The notes below the pieces were generated by a model. That model did not search any database and was not told the origin of the DNA. It saw only the letters and a list, made by a program, of their open reading frames with translations. 64,000 nucleotides of DNA from Brotaphodocola sp003480315 (GTDB lineage: Bacteria; Bacillota; Clostridia; Lachnospirales; Lachnospiraceae). Location of the stretch: assembly GCF_964246085.1 (NCBI RefSeq), contig NZ_CAXTPD010000003.1. One strand, 5' to 3'. Below are positions 42,241-50,909 of this stretch, piece by piece. Within the stretch, counting starts at the first letter, position 1; each line of letters opens with the position of its first letter. Both the position numbers and the translations under genes were made by a program.

Positions 42241-42843
42241 TTAGTACAGCTTTGCTCCTGCCGGAATACTGTCATCCAGCATCAAAAGATTTAAGCCTTC
42301 CCGTCCGTCATACTCGTACACTGCAGAAATCAGCATACCCTCGGAATCAATACCCATCATCTTTCTCGGCGGCAGGTTTGTGATTGCCACACAGGTCTTA
42401 CCAACCAGCTCTTCCGGCTCGTAATACTCGTGAATACCGCTTAAAATGGTGCGTTTCCGGTCTGTTCCGTCATTCAGTGTGAATTTCAAGAGCTTCTTGG
42501 ACTTCGGCACTGCCTCACAGGCTTCGATCTTAACCACTCTGAAATCAGACTTGCTGAATGTCTCAAAGTCTACATCATCTGCAAACAAAGGCTCGATTTT
42601 CACCTTGGAAAGATCAATCTGTACGCTTGGCGCGGACACAGTTGCATCCTCTGCAGAACCATTTACCGCTGCTTTTTCGGCTTTGTTTTCAGCCCGCTTT
42701 GGTTCCAGGGTCTTCATTGTCGGGAATATAACCGAAGCTAATCCACCACAGTCCAAATAAGTTGATAAACGCTTTTTTACACGATTTTCATTATATATCG
42801 CCAGTCCATATTTGTCCACCAAAATCCAACAAACTAATGTCAT
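42241..42843 (-). pseudogene. metG: 3' fragment of methionyl-tRNA synthetase gene
   Basis: The last roughly 110 codons encode the C-terminal tRNA-binding EMAP/Trbp111-like domain of MetG: DFRVVKIEACEAVPKSKKLL, TILSGIHEYYEPEELVG and NLPPRKMMGIDSEGMLI, ending DDSIPAGAKLY. The catalytic core is absent and the upstream 40-60 codons look unrelated, with no ribosome site. The fragment lies exactly between two integrases facing away from each other's elements. Most likely metG was split by the right element; a complete copy must exist elsewhere or the function would be lost. Confidence 0.85.
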
Positions 42844-42911
42844 TTTGATGTATTCTGACTTTTTTGATGTCAGGTTTGTCTTGGAAATCGTCCCCTTGCA
42901 AGGACTTCTTC

Positions 42912-44144
42912 CTAAAATATATCACTATTATTTTCCAGAGCTTTAATTGCTTCCTTTTTCTTCACATCTGTTGCTTCCGCATAAATATCCATCGTTGTTT
43001 CAATATTTGCATGACCCATAATACTTTGAATCACTTTCAGATTTCTTTCATTTTCACAAAATCTGGTGCAAAATGTGTGTCGGATATGATGACACGAAAA
43101 ATGAGGAATCAATACCGGGCGTCTGCTCTCCCGTTTTGCCTTAATAATTTCTTCGGCATTGTAGGCTTCGTAAATTCTTTTGATTGCACTGTTGATTACG
43201 CTGGGTTTATGGATAATTCCGTCTTTATTGCAAAAGATAAACCCACTCATACCATCAACCACTTGCACATTAAAACCGGTTTCTTTCTGTGCTTCGTATT
43301 CATCCTTAAATGCCTGTTCTACAGCCTGCATCATCGGAATAGTACGAATCCCGGCTTCTGTCTTTGGCGAAGAAATATGAAATTCACTCTTTCCATTCTC
43401 CATTACTCGATAGATAGCCGCATGGTTTATACTAATGGTTTTATTCTCATAATCCAAATCTTCCCAACGCAGCCCTATCATTTCTCCTATGCGACATCCC
43501 GTTCCAAAAAGTGCTGTAAACAGTGGCAACCAATGGCAATACACAGGACTGTTCGATACATAATTCAAAAATGCTCTCTGCTGTTCCAATGTAAGTGCGT
43601 GTCTTATGCCCTTATTCTTTCCATTCGCCTTTTTGATTTCTGCCATTACACCGCTTGCCGGATTATTGCGTATCACATTGTCCCTAACTGCCATCTGAAA
43701 GGTTGGGTGCAGAATCGTATGAATATTATCCAATGTATTCGCCTGTAACCCCAATATGTTCATCAACGAACAATAAAAGAATTTCACATCAGAATACTTT
43801 ATATCATTGATGATTCTTTTTCCAAAAGTATCTCTGACAAAACGGTTATACATATACTTATAATTTACCCGTGTGTGTTCTTTCAAATCATACTTCGTTG
43901 AAATATACCTGTCAAATGCATAGTTCAAAGTTGTCTTTCCACTGCAATAGCTTTCAAGACCGTCCAACTGATTGCGAACAAGTTCTTTTTCCTTTTCCCT
44001 TAACTCCAACAGGTCATTTGAATAAACGACCCGCCTTTTACCTGTCGAATCGGTGTACTGGTAGATATACCTTCCGTCGTTTTTCCTCTGACTTTCGCCT
44101 TTCCTTAATACTCTGCCTTTTGAATCTTTTCTCGACATTGACAT
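42912..44144 (-). CDS. int: Tyrosine integrase of the right element
   Basis: The ATG at 44144 (MSMSRKDSKGRVLRKGESQRK) has GGAAGGTGG upstream and is preferred to 44243. The product of about 410 residues has an AP2-like arm-binding N-terminus, a core-binding domain and catalytic Arg in GTGCRIGEMIGLRW, His-x-x-Arg in CHHIRHTFCTRF, GHANI and Tyr in TMDIYAEA. It resembles the left element's Int but is clearly a different protein. Its position 70-130 bases from the metG fragment marks the left end of the right element. Confidence 0.94.
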   Translation of the reverse strand: MSMSRKDSKGRVLRKGESQRKNDGRYIYQYTDSTGKRRVVYSNDLLELREKEKELVRNQLDGLESYCSGKTTLNYAFDRYISTKYDLKEHTRVNYKYMYNRFVRDTFGKRIINDIKYSDVKFFYCSLMNILGLQANTLDNIHTILHPTFQMAVRDNVIRNNPASGVMAEIKKANGKNKGIRHALTLEQQRAFLNYVSNSPVYCHWLPLFTALFGTGCRIGEMIGLRWEDLDYENKTISINHAAIYRVMENGKSEFHISSPKTEAGIRTIPMMQAVEQAFKDEYEAQKETGFNVQVVDGMSGFIFCNKDGIIHKPSVINSAIKRIYEAYNAEEIIKAKRESRRPVLIPHFSCHHIRHTFCTRFCENERNLKVIQSIMGHANIETTMDIYAEATDVKKKEAIKALENNSDIF

Positions 44145-44190
44145 TATGTACCACCTTCCTCTCAATATAAGAAAGAGGTCACAAATGCCA

Positions 44191-44373
44191 TTACTCATTC
44201 TCGGTATTATCCTGCTCTTGCAGCTTTCTAAATCCTTGAACAAGCGTCTGTGTTATGGTCAGATCATGAGAGCTGGCATACTCTGTTATATCTGTATGCT
44301 CATCTTTTGTAAGACGGATGAATACACCTTCACTTCTCGGATTTTCTAACTTAGGTCTACCCATTCTTGCCAT
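44191..44373 (-). CDS. Ribbon-helix-helix / MobC-like small protein
   Basis: The 60-residue protein starts MARMGRPKLENPRSEGVFIRL, a GRPK motif plus a short strand and two helices (DEHTDITEYASSHDLTIT and LVQGFRKLQEQ), like CopG-type DNA-binding proteins associated with integrases. It lies 46 bases upstream of int on the same strand and may regulate it. The ribosome site (AGGCAGGTG) is good. Confidence 0.75.
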   Translation of the reverse strand: MARMGRPKLENPRSEGVFIRLTKDEHTDITEYASSHDLTITQTLVQGFRKLQEQDNTENE

Positions 44374-44480
44374 CCGTCAACACCTGCCTTTCATAACCTG
44401 ACTTCATTTTACTACTTGTATATCAAAAAGTCAAATGCTTTTTGATATACAATAATTCGTTTTCCTCTTTCTTATCATGT

Positions 44481-44663
44481 CTACGCCCGAAAAGATTCCA
44501 AATACTCCTCAAAAATCTTCACGTTTACCAATGTGATACGGTTAATTTTATAAACAGCACGAGCATCCTGTGCCAATTTCATAAAGCTGTGTTTACTCAT
44601 AGAATACCTCTCCGCACCCTCGTCATACCTTATAAAATTTTTTGTGTTCACTTTTGCCTGCAT
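44481..44663 (-). CDS. Excisionase-like small protein
   Basis: The 60-residue protein (AKVNTKNFIRYDEGAERYSM … SKHSFMKLAQDARAVYKINR … ILVN-like end with FEEYLESF) matches the short excisionase-like family often found before Firmicute IME integrases, which I believe is DUF6462. AAGGTAGG lies upstream. It probably serves as the recombination directionality factor of the right element. Confidence 0.75.
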   Translation of the reverse strand: MQAKVNTKNFIRYDEGAERYSMSKHSFMKLAQDARAVYKINRITLVNVKIFEEYLESFRA

Positions 44664-45204
44664 TCTTCCACCTACCTTTTCAAAGTGTGTTCTTTTTCTC
44701 TTGCTATGGTTATGGCATATCTGCCAATAAAAACATACTTAACAAACAAATATGCTTTTATTGGAAGATATTAAAAAATCCGTACAGGTGGCAGCTCATT
44801 ACACTACCCACATCGGTATCGCACCGTCATCTTATCTGACCGGACTAAGCCGGAAGTATCATTATCAAAAATATGTATCAACGCCTCCGTGTAACTGCTA
44901 CACATTTATGCCGGATATTTCTCGCTCCACACCTTAACTTCAATATCTGCTTTCAATATTCCTTCGTATCCACCTCTGCCAAAGGCAAAAGCAGGTGTCT
45001 TATGGCGTATCCTCAAAGCGGCTCCACATATTCCACACGTCCTGTACGCATTGGTTTATGAAATTGTCAAGGTACAATCGCAGACATCGTCTGCATTTTG
45101 GATAAAATCAAAGCTGAAATTGTCAGCCTAAAAAGCACATAAGCACACTTCCGTCTGCTATGAACGGTTCTGTAAAAATTATGTGCTTTATCAGAATGAC
45201 AAGA
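44664..45204. other. 540-bp region without a supported gene
   Basis: A 61-codon plus-strand frame from 44752 has no ribosome site. A short plus frame ending at about 45141 (DIVCILDKIKAEIVSLKST) looks coding-like but has no start, and could be the tail of a decayed gene. Otherwise nothing is seen. Confidence 0.5.
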
Positions 45205-45534
45205 TCAAAGTTGTAATTTATCCGGTCCATATTTTCTTAGAACTTGAAATAAAACTTTTTTATGTATGCCCTCCGTCCAATCATATAATTCATGCAAGGC
45301 AGCTACTTCCATAGGTGTCAGCGAATTGGCATAAGGCTTGTAATCCTCTCTTATAAAAATTCCTCCGTTCTCTCCCTGTTTTGTATAAATCGGATAACCC
45401 GGAGTTAAAGCCTGAATATCATACTGTATCGTGCGAATGGAAACGCCAAATTCCTGTGCCAATTCATTCGCTGTTGTATGTCGTCTGATAATAAGAATAT
45501 TGATTATTTCCGTTCTACGATGTACGGTATTCAT
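45205..45534 (-). CDS. DeoR/YafY-type helix-turn-helix regulator (109 aa)
   Basis: The N-terminal 60 residues form an HTH_11 winged helix (RRTEIINILIIRRHTTANELA, GVSIRTIQYDIQAL, YPIYTKQGENGGIFI). The rest is a short helical segment (LTPMEVAALHELYDWTEGI) that in longer homologues leads into a WYL domain, absent here. This is a short form common in clostridial mobile elements. It may control the transfer genes, which are divergently transcribed to its right. Confidence 0.85.
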   Translation of the reverse strand: MNTVHRRTEIINILIIRRHTTANELAQEFGVSIRTIQYDIQALTPGYPIYTKQGENGGIFIREDYKPYANSLTPMEVAALHELYDWTEGIHKKVLFQVLRKYGPDKLQL

Positions 45535-46084
45535 GCTTCACCCCCTCTCTTCTGGTTTTCCAATTCTAATTTTAAATGCAGAATATGCAGTATCTTTGCT
45601 TATTCCCCTAAATTTCTCTGTAAATCTTTTATCTCTCTCCAGCCATTGACTTTCCCCTTTCCCATTGATAAAATCATTATGGATAGAATCAAAAATCATA
45701 AAAAGTCACACAAACTGCTATGGAGTTTTTACGGGCAATCCATGCCCTTATGAACCGTGGCAGTTTTTTATTGCTTCTGCCCAACTGCAAAGTCGAATTA
45801 TCAACGCTATCCATAACAAGGGCGGTAACGCCCTACTGTGTTGCAAACCGCTCGCCTATACTCACGCAACACGCAAATTCCCTACGGGTAATTTGCAGAA
45901 GAATAGCAAGCACTGCCTGTGTTCCCTCACAGGCACCATTTCCGCAAGTTTCTACCAAGTGAAAACTTGCAGAAATTGGCTTGCATGGGGCATATCCCCC
46001 TGTCCCCCTAAAAGCAAAAAACAACCGCCGGCTACGGCATATTTGAAAATCTTTTATACAAATAAGGAAAGGACTGATACTGCA
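45535..46084. other. oriT-containing intergenic region
   Basis: The region in front of mobC holds no supported gene; an open frame running from 45665 into mobC is not preceded by a ribosome site. Its second half has the hairpins listed as the candidate origin of transfer. Confidence 0.6.
45914..45999 (+). other. oriT: Candidate origin of transfer (oriT)
   Basis: Three inverted repeats follow each other: TGCCTGTG/CACAGGCA (45914-45921 and 45928-45935), GCAAGTTT/AAACTTGC (45944-45951 and 45963-45970) and GGGG-CATAT-CCCC (45987-45999), then CCCTGTCCCCCTA. They lie 85 bases upstream of mobC and the relaxase, the usual place for a MOBP nick region. Confidence 0.65.
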
Positions 46085-46426
46085 ATGGCAAACCGAGAAA
46101 GACAAAATGAACTTAAAATCTATCTCAGCGATGACGAGCAATACATCTTAGATCAGAAATGGAAAGCCTCCGGCATGAAGAGCAAATCCGCATTTATTCG
46201 GCATCTGATTTTGTATGGCTATGTCTACGATGTAAACTACGAACACCTGCGGGAATACAACACCACGCTCGCCCGTATCGGCAATAATCTGAACCAGATT
46301 GCCAAGCGGATGAATGCTACTGGCAATGTTTATAAAGCCGATGTAAACGAAGTAAAGGAGCTGATGAAACAGGTATGGCAATCACAAAAATCCATGCTAT
46401 CCAGGCAACCGTCCATAAGGCAGTAA
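46085..46426 (+). CDS. mobC: MobC-type relaxosome protein
   Basis: The ATG at 46085 (MANRERQNELKIYLSDDEQY) follows AAGGAAAGGA. The 113-residue protein has the ribbon-helix-helix start and the conserved YEHLREYNTTLARIGNNLNQIAKR region of MobC. It would bind oriT and recruit the relaxase. Its end overlaps the relaxase start by 52 bases in another frame, as is usual in this gene pair. Confidence 0.9.
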   Translation: MANRERQNELKIYLSDDEQYILDQKWKASGMKSKSAFIRHLILYGYVYDVNYEHLREYNTTLARIGNNLNQIAKRMNATGNVYKADVNEVKELMKQVWQSQKSMLSRQPSIRQ

Positions 46427-47778
46427 ACTATATCTGTAATCCCCAAAAAACAGATGAAAGTATTCTCATTTCTTCCTTCGGATGCAGTCCTGAAACCGCT
46501 GCCTTTGACTTCAAATTTGCTCTGTCAAAAACAAATCAGGCAGACCCCAACAAAGCCTTTCATCTGATACAGGCTTTCGCTCCGGGAGAGGTATCTTATA
46601 AGGAAGCACATCAGATCGGTGTGGAGCTTGCCAACAAGCTGTTAGAGGGGAAATTTTCTTATATCGTTTCCACTCATATTGATAAAGGTCACGTTCACAA
46701 CCACATCATTTTCTGTGCCGCAGATAATGTGAATCACGAAAAATATCATGACTGTAAACAGACCTACTACCACATTCGCCGCCTGAATGATGAGCTGTGT
46801 TCCAAGCATCAGTTATCCGTCATTTCTCCCACAAACCAGCGTGGTAAAAGTTATAAAGAATGGACATCCGGCAGAAATGGCACCTCGTGGAAAATCAAGC
46901 TCAAGCAGGACATTGATGAAGCAATTCAAAACGCTGATACATATGAACAGTGCATGGAGCTGATACGGGCAAAAGGTTATGAAATCAAAGGCGAAACCAT
47001 TGGAGGAAACGCCTTAAAGTACATTTCCTTCCGCCCCCTTGACCGGGAGCATTTTGTCCGTGGCAGCTTAAAGTCTTTGGGTGCAGAATACACCAAAGAA
47101 CGGATTAAGGAACGGGTAGAAACAAAGGCTTTAGCACAGACACAAAAACGTGTCCCATTCCCTGCCCGAAAGAAACCTCTTATCAAGGATTATTCTTCCC
47201 GAACGCTCATTGACACCTCGGAAGAAAAGTTCACGCAAAGCCCCGGTCTGCAGCATTGGGCAGCGATTGAAAATCTCAAAATCGCTGCCAGCAGTTACAG
47301 TAAAGCAGGTTCTATCATCGAGCTTGAAAAACAGATTGAAAGTAAGTCTGTTCTTGCAAAAACCGCACGGAACAGTCTTGTGGAAACAGAACGTCAGCTA
47401 AAGGATTTAGGACAGATATTGAAATACGCTGAACAATATCAGAGCAATCATATCTATCACATCCGTTACCGGAAATCGAAAGACCCTGACGCTTATCTCC
47501 GCCACCATGAAACAGAACTCCTGCTCCATGACGGTGCAGAAAATATGCTGAAACGCTTTGGAATCAGCTTAAAACATTTTGATATTGATAAGTTTCGTAA
47601 TGATTACAATGCTCTGTATGCCAAGAAAGAAGCCTTGCAGAAAACCTATAAATCTGCTGAAAAAGACATACAGGCTCTCAACCGAAAACTGGATAATCTG
47701 AACCAGTATCTTGACCGGACTCCGGGACAGGAACAGACCACAAACCACAAACCGGAAAAAGACTTTACAACGCTCTGA
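46375..47778 (+). CDS. mobA: Relaxase of the MOBP type
   Basis: The 467-residue protein has the nicking-domain order of VirD2/MOBP relaxases: a TVHKAVNYI start, HLIQAFAPGEVSYKEAHQIG and the metal-binding triad motif HIDKGHVHNHIIF (about residues 101-113). The C-terminal half is a long coiled coil (about 290-460). It would nick oriT and pilot the strand through a conjugation apparatus supplied by another element. No T4SS genes are visible here, so the element is mobilizable rather than self-transmissible as far as can be seen. Confidence 0.93.
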   Translation: MAITKIHAIQATVHKAVNYICNPQKTDESILISSFGCSPETAAFDFKFALSKTNQADPNKAFHLIQAFAPGEVSYKEAHQIGVELANKLLEGKFSYIVSTHIDKGHVHNHIIFCAADNVNHEKYHDCKQTYYHIRRLNDELCSKHQLSVISPTNQRGKSYKEWTSGRNGTSWKIKLKQDIDEAIQNADTYEQCMELIRAKGYEIKGETIGGNALKYISFRPLDREHFVRGSLKSLGAEYTKERIKERVETKALAQTQKRVPFPARKKPLIKDYSSRTLIDTSEEKFTQSPGLQHWAAIENLKIAASSYSKAGSIIELEKQIESKSVLAKTARNSLVETERQLKDLGQILKYAEQYQSNHIYHIRYRKSKDPDAYLRHHETELLLHDGAENMLKRFGISLKHFDIDKFRNDYNALYAKKEALQKTYKSAEKDIQALNRKLDNLNQYLDRTPGQEQTTNHKPEKDFTTL

Positions 47779-47791
47779 TTTCCCCACAAAA

Positions 47792-47836
47792 AAGGTGTAT
47801 CGCGTTGAAGTTTTATACTTCTTTGCGATACACCTT
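47792..47836 (+). terminator. Terminator after the relaxase
   Basis: AAGGTGTATCGC (47792-47803) pairs perfectly with GCGATACACCTT (47825-47836), with a second stem GAAGT/ACTTC in the loop. Confidence 0.75.
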
Positions 47837-47995
47837 AGTGTGTAATATGCTGCTATCTCAAAACTTTTCACTATTCTTTTTCTATGTATTTTCCCATACT
47901 TTACATCCATGTATTACGCTCCATATCTACACTGTATTCTATTGCAATTCACTCGTTTTAATAGGTATTGTAAACTACTATCGAGGTGAATTATA

Positions 47996-48343
47996 ATGCA
48001 TGACATAAAACAAATTCTTGCCATTGCAGTGCGTGAAGCCCGTACCGAACTCGGACTTTCACAAGAAAAGCTGGCTGAAACTCTTAATATGGATACCCGC
48101 ACCATACTAAATATTGAAGCCGGACGTGGTAACCCCAAATATGATAAGCTGTATCCTTTGATTACATATCTGAAGATACCCGCCGATAAGATTTTCTACC
48201 CAGCCAACGCAAACCAACATCCAAATCTCCAAAAACTCCTGACCCTGCTGAATGACTGCACGGAACAGGAGGCTGCGGATTTATTGCCTATGGTTCGTTA
48301 TCTGCTTGATCTGCTGCACAAGCAAGACCATCCAACTCTGTAA
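47996..48343 (+). CDS. XRE-family helix-turn-helix regulator
   Basis: The 115-residue protein has a Cro/C1-type HTH at about residues 8-62 (VREARTELGLSQEKLAETLN, DTRTILNIEAGRGNPKYDKL) and a short C-terminal helix pair (NDCTEQEAADLLPMVRYLLDLL). GAGGTG precedes the start. It lies between the mobilization genes and the bla regulators and could control either. Proteins of this exact size accompany many clostridial IMEs. Confidence 0.88.
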   Translation: MHDIKQILAIAVREARTELGLSQEKLAETLNMDTRTILNIEAGRGNPKYDKLYPLITYLKIPADKIFYPANANQHPNLQKLLTLLNDCTEQEAADLLPMVRYLLDLLHKQDHPTL

Positions 48344-48440
48344 GAATGCCAATAGACTCCTTGTGACTCTATTGGTTTTCTTATTTTCAAAGCACTTTAT
48401 TTACAATTTCAATCATCCTGATTCCACTCCTTTTTTTAAT

Positions 48441-48479
48441 TCTTACTTATGTAATATTTGAATTATTACATAAGTAAGA
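48441..48479 (+). promoter_or_regulatory. Pair of inverted BlaI-type operators upstream of blaI
   Basis: TCTTACTTATGTAATA (48441-48456) and its exact reverse complement TATTACATAAGTAAGA (48464-48479) are separated by 7 bases. Each half itself reads TATTAC-N4-GTAAGA, the same pattern as at the blaI start and at the other bla promoters. Confidence 0.75.
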
Positions 48480-48506
48480 TTTCAAGTCAATCTATTTTCT
48501 CTTAAA

Positions 48507-48556
48507 TTGACAACTACACAAATAACATCTATAATATTTTTATTACAGCCGTAAGA
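48507..48556 (+). promoter_or_regulatory. blaI-blaR1 promoter with BlaI operator at the start site
   Basis: TTGACA (48507-48512) and TATAAT (48530-48535) have ideal 17-base spacing. TATTACAGCCGTAAGA (48541-48556) covers the transcription start, as in autoregulated staphylococcal blaR1-blaI. Confidence 0.85.
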
Positions 48557-48574
48557 TTTAAGGAGGGATTTGAA

Positions 48575-48961
48575 ATGAGCGATTTACCACAGATTTCTGA
48601 AGCTGAATTTGAAGTTATGAAAATCGTATGGAAACATGCGCCGATCAGCACCAATGAAATAACTGATAAATTATTACAGACTACGAGCTGGAGTCCAAAA
48701 ACAATACAAACTCTAATTAAACGTCTAGTGAACAAGGGCGTTCTGACTTATGAAAAACAAAGTCGGGTGTTTGTTTACACTCCAGTTGTGAAAGAAAGTG
48801 AATACATCGGTCAGGAAAGTAACTCTTTTCTAGAACGATACTACGATGGAGACATCACTGCCATGCTGTCTGCATATATAGAAAATGACAGACTGTCCGA
48901 AACGGAAATAGACACTCTCCGCTCTCTTCTTTCCAAGAGGTCAAAAAAAGGAGGTAATTAA
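48575..48961 (+). CDS. blaI: BlaI/MecI-type beta-lactamase repressor
   Basis: The 128-residue protein has the BlaI winged helix (ISEAEFEVMKIVWKHAPIST, WSPKTIQTLIKRLVNKGVL, YEKQSRVFVYTPVV) and a C-terminal dimerisation region. A SNSFLERYYDG segment lies where BlaR1-dependent cleavage of BlaI occurs in staphylococci (an Asn-Phe bond there). It represses genes with TATTAC-N4-GTAA operators until BlaR1 is acylated by a beta-lactam. It precedes blaR1 by a single base, so the two are one operon. Confidence 0.95.
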   Translation: MSDLPQISEAEFEVMKIVWKHAPISTNEITDKLLQTTSWSPKTIQTLIKRLVNKGVLTYEKQSRVFVYTPVVKESEYIGQESNSFLERYYDGDITAMLSAYIENDRLSETEIDTLRSLLSKRSKKGGN

Positions 48962-48962
48962 C

Positions 48963-50768
48963 ATGGCTGATTTTATGATACGCTTTTTAATATGCAATGT
49001 ATTTATCAGCGGTATCATCGGAATTCTTTTGATAGCCAAGCGGATATTCAAAGGCAACCTATCCAGCCGGATGCAGTATAATCTGTGGTTCCTGCTACTT
49101 GGATTGTTGGTAGTTCCTTTTATACCGTTCCGTTTAATTGGGTTTCCGCAAATTCTCTCGTGGCTCAGTAGCCTGAAAAGTTCTCCTACTTCTGGCACCA
49201 GAACCGCCATAGGAGAAGCTGTTGGGATCAATCCAGCCGGAAATGCAGACTGGATGAATGACTTTGCCCTTTCGGTAAATAGTGAGACTCCATCCAGCAT
49301 CGGATACATACTATTTGGAATATGGCTTGTAGGCATCCTTGCAATGATTATATTGGTAATCAAGTCCTCTATCCGCTTACAGAACTTGAAAAAATCTGCA
49401 CTTCCCCTTCAGAACCCGGAAGTCCGAAAACTATATCATCGATGTATGAAAGAAATGGGAATTAACAGAAATCTCCATGTTTACAGTACTGCATTTTTGA
49501 AATCTCCGATTATTGTGGGGCTTTTGAAACCTTGTATTTATCTGCCGATTCATCTCATCTCAGATTATAACGAATCGGACATGCGATACATGCTGTTACA
49601 CGAGCTACAGCACTATAAGCACAAAGATGCTATTGCCAACTATCTAATGAACTTTGCCGGAGTAATATATTGGTTCAATCCTCTTGTCTGGTATGCTCTG
49701 AAAGAAATGCGTAATGACAGAGAGGTTGCCTGTGACACCTCTGTTTTAAAGATGCTTGAGGAGGATGATTATGCAGATTATGGTAATACACTGATCAATT
49801 TTGCGGAAAAGATTTCACTTACTCCATTTCCGTTTGCCGCCGGTCTTGGTGGAAACATGAAGCAGATGAAACGGAGAATTATCAACATTGCATCTTATGA
49901 GAAGCCGACATTTATAAAAAGAGTAAAAGGTATGACTGCATTCATGTTGACTGCTGTCCTTCTCCTTGGATTCGCACCTTTTATTTCTACATACGCAGCA
50001 GATGGAAGCCACTACCAATGGGATTCCTCTTCTGAGAATATTTCCTATGTAGACCTCTCCACATACTTCGGAGAATACGAAGGCAGCTTTGTTTTATACG
50101 ATTTGGAAAACGATGCATGGAGTATACATGACATGGAGCATGCCACCTTACGGGTTGCTCCAAACTCCACCTACAAGATATACGATGCTTTGTTCGGATT
50201 GGAAGAAGGCGTCATTACACCGGAAAATTCGTTCATTGCATGGAATGGAGAAACCTATCCATTTGAAGCATGGAACGCAGATCAGACCTTACAGTCTGCA
50301 ATGAACTCCTCTGTGAATTGGTATTTTCAAGCAGTAGACGAACAGCTTGGAACCTCTGACGTTTACAGCTATGTTCAAGAAATCGGATATGGTAACGAAA
50401 ACATGAGTGGCGATTTCTCCTCTTATTGGATGGAATCCTCCTTGGAAATCTCTCCAATAGAACAGGTCGAACTTTTAACCAAGCTGCAGAATAACAGTTT
50501 CGGCTTCGCCCCTGAAAATATCAATGCAGTAAAAGATGCCATCTGCCTTTCAGCTTCCGATGCCGGAACATTCTACGGAAAGACCGGAACTGGCCGTGTG
50601 AATGGACAGGATGTAAACGGATGGTTCATCGGTTATATCGAAACTGCAGATAATACATACTTTTTTGCCACCAACATTAGTGCAGACAGCGATGCTACTG
50701 GCGGCAACGCAACTGAAATAACCATGTCTATCTTATCAGACATGAATATCTGGGTATCACAGAAATAA
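48963..50768 (+). CDS. blaR1: BlaR1/MecR1-type beta-lactam sensor-protease
   Basis: The 601-residue protein has the full BlaR1 plan. There are N-terminal membrane helices (about 5-25, 40-58 and 113-135), an M56 zinc-protease domain with HELQH (213-217) and the third ligand Glu254 in REVACD, then a fourth helix (about 324-343). The extracellular class D-like sensor (about 350-601) has STYK (402-405), YGN (476-478) and KTG (540-542). All catalytic motifs are present. Acylation of Ser402 by beta-lactams should activate the cytoplasmic protease and lift BlaI repression. Confidence 0.95.
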   Translation: MADFMIRFLICNVFISGIIGILLIAKRIFKGNLSSRMQYNLWFLLLGLLVVPFIPFRLIGFPQILSWLSSLKSSPTSGTRTAIGEAVGINPAGNADWMNDFALSVNSETPSSIGYILFGIWLVGILAMIILVIKSSIRLQNLKKSALPLQNPEVRKLYHRCMKEMGINRNLHVYSTAFLKSPIIVGLLKPCIYLPIHLISDYNESDMRYMLLHELQHYKHKDAIANYLMNFAGVIYWFNPLVWYALKEMRNDREVACDTSVLKMLEEDDYADYGNTLINFAEKISLTPFPFAAGLGGNMKQMKRRIINIASYEKPTFIKRVKGMTAFMLTAVLLLGFAPFISTYAADGSHYQWDSSSENISYVDLSTYFGEYEGSFVLYDLENDAWSIHDMEHATLRVAPNSTYKIYDALFGLEEGVITPENSFIAWNGETYPFEAWNADQTLQSAMNSSVNWYFQAVDEQLGTSDVYSYVQEIGYGNENMSGDFSSYWMESSLEISPIEQVELLTKLQNNSFGFAPENINAVKDAICLSASDAGTFYGKTGTGRVNGQDVNGWFIGYIETADNTYFFATNISADSDATGGNATEITMSILSDMNIWVSQK

Positions 50769-50774
50769 CAAAAA

Positions 50775-50816
50775 CGAGTAAAGGTTAACTGTAGAATTAA
50801 CTTTTACTCGTTTTTT
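50775..50816 (+). terminator. Terminator after blaR1
   Basis: CGAGTAAAGGTTAA (50775-50788) pairs with TTAACTTTTACTCG (50797-50810), one mismatch, followed by TTTTTTC. Confidence 0.9.
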
Positions 50817-50909
50817 CGAGGCTTATAAATATTAAATGTTTTTCTCCCTTTTCGGAAAAGTGAGTTGTTAAATTACAGCTTTCTGTACATCATCGGGTGC
50901 TTTCCCGAA

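Noticed and set aside
42718..42843. N-terminal extension of the metG fragment as a real independent protein
   Set aside because: No ribosome site and no match to MetG upstream of about codon 43; more likely junction DNA of the right element.
44752..44937. 61-codon plus-strand frame between the excisionase-like gene and the DeoR-type regulator
   Set aside because: No ribosome site and an unlikely amino-acid pattern; treated as chance.
45665..46084. Upstream extension of the mobC frame by 140 codons
   Set aside because: The extension overlaps the oriT hairpins and has no ribosome site; the ATG at 46085 has one and gives a normal MobC length.
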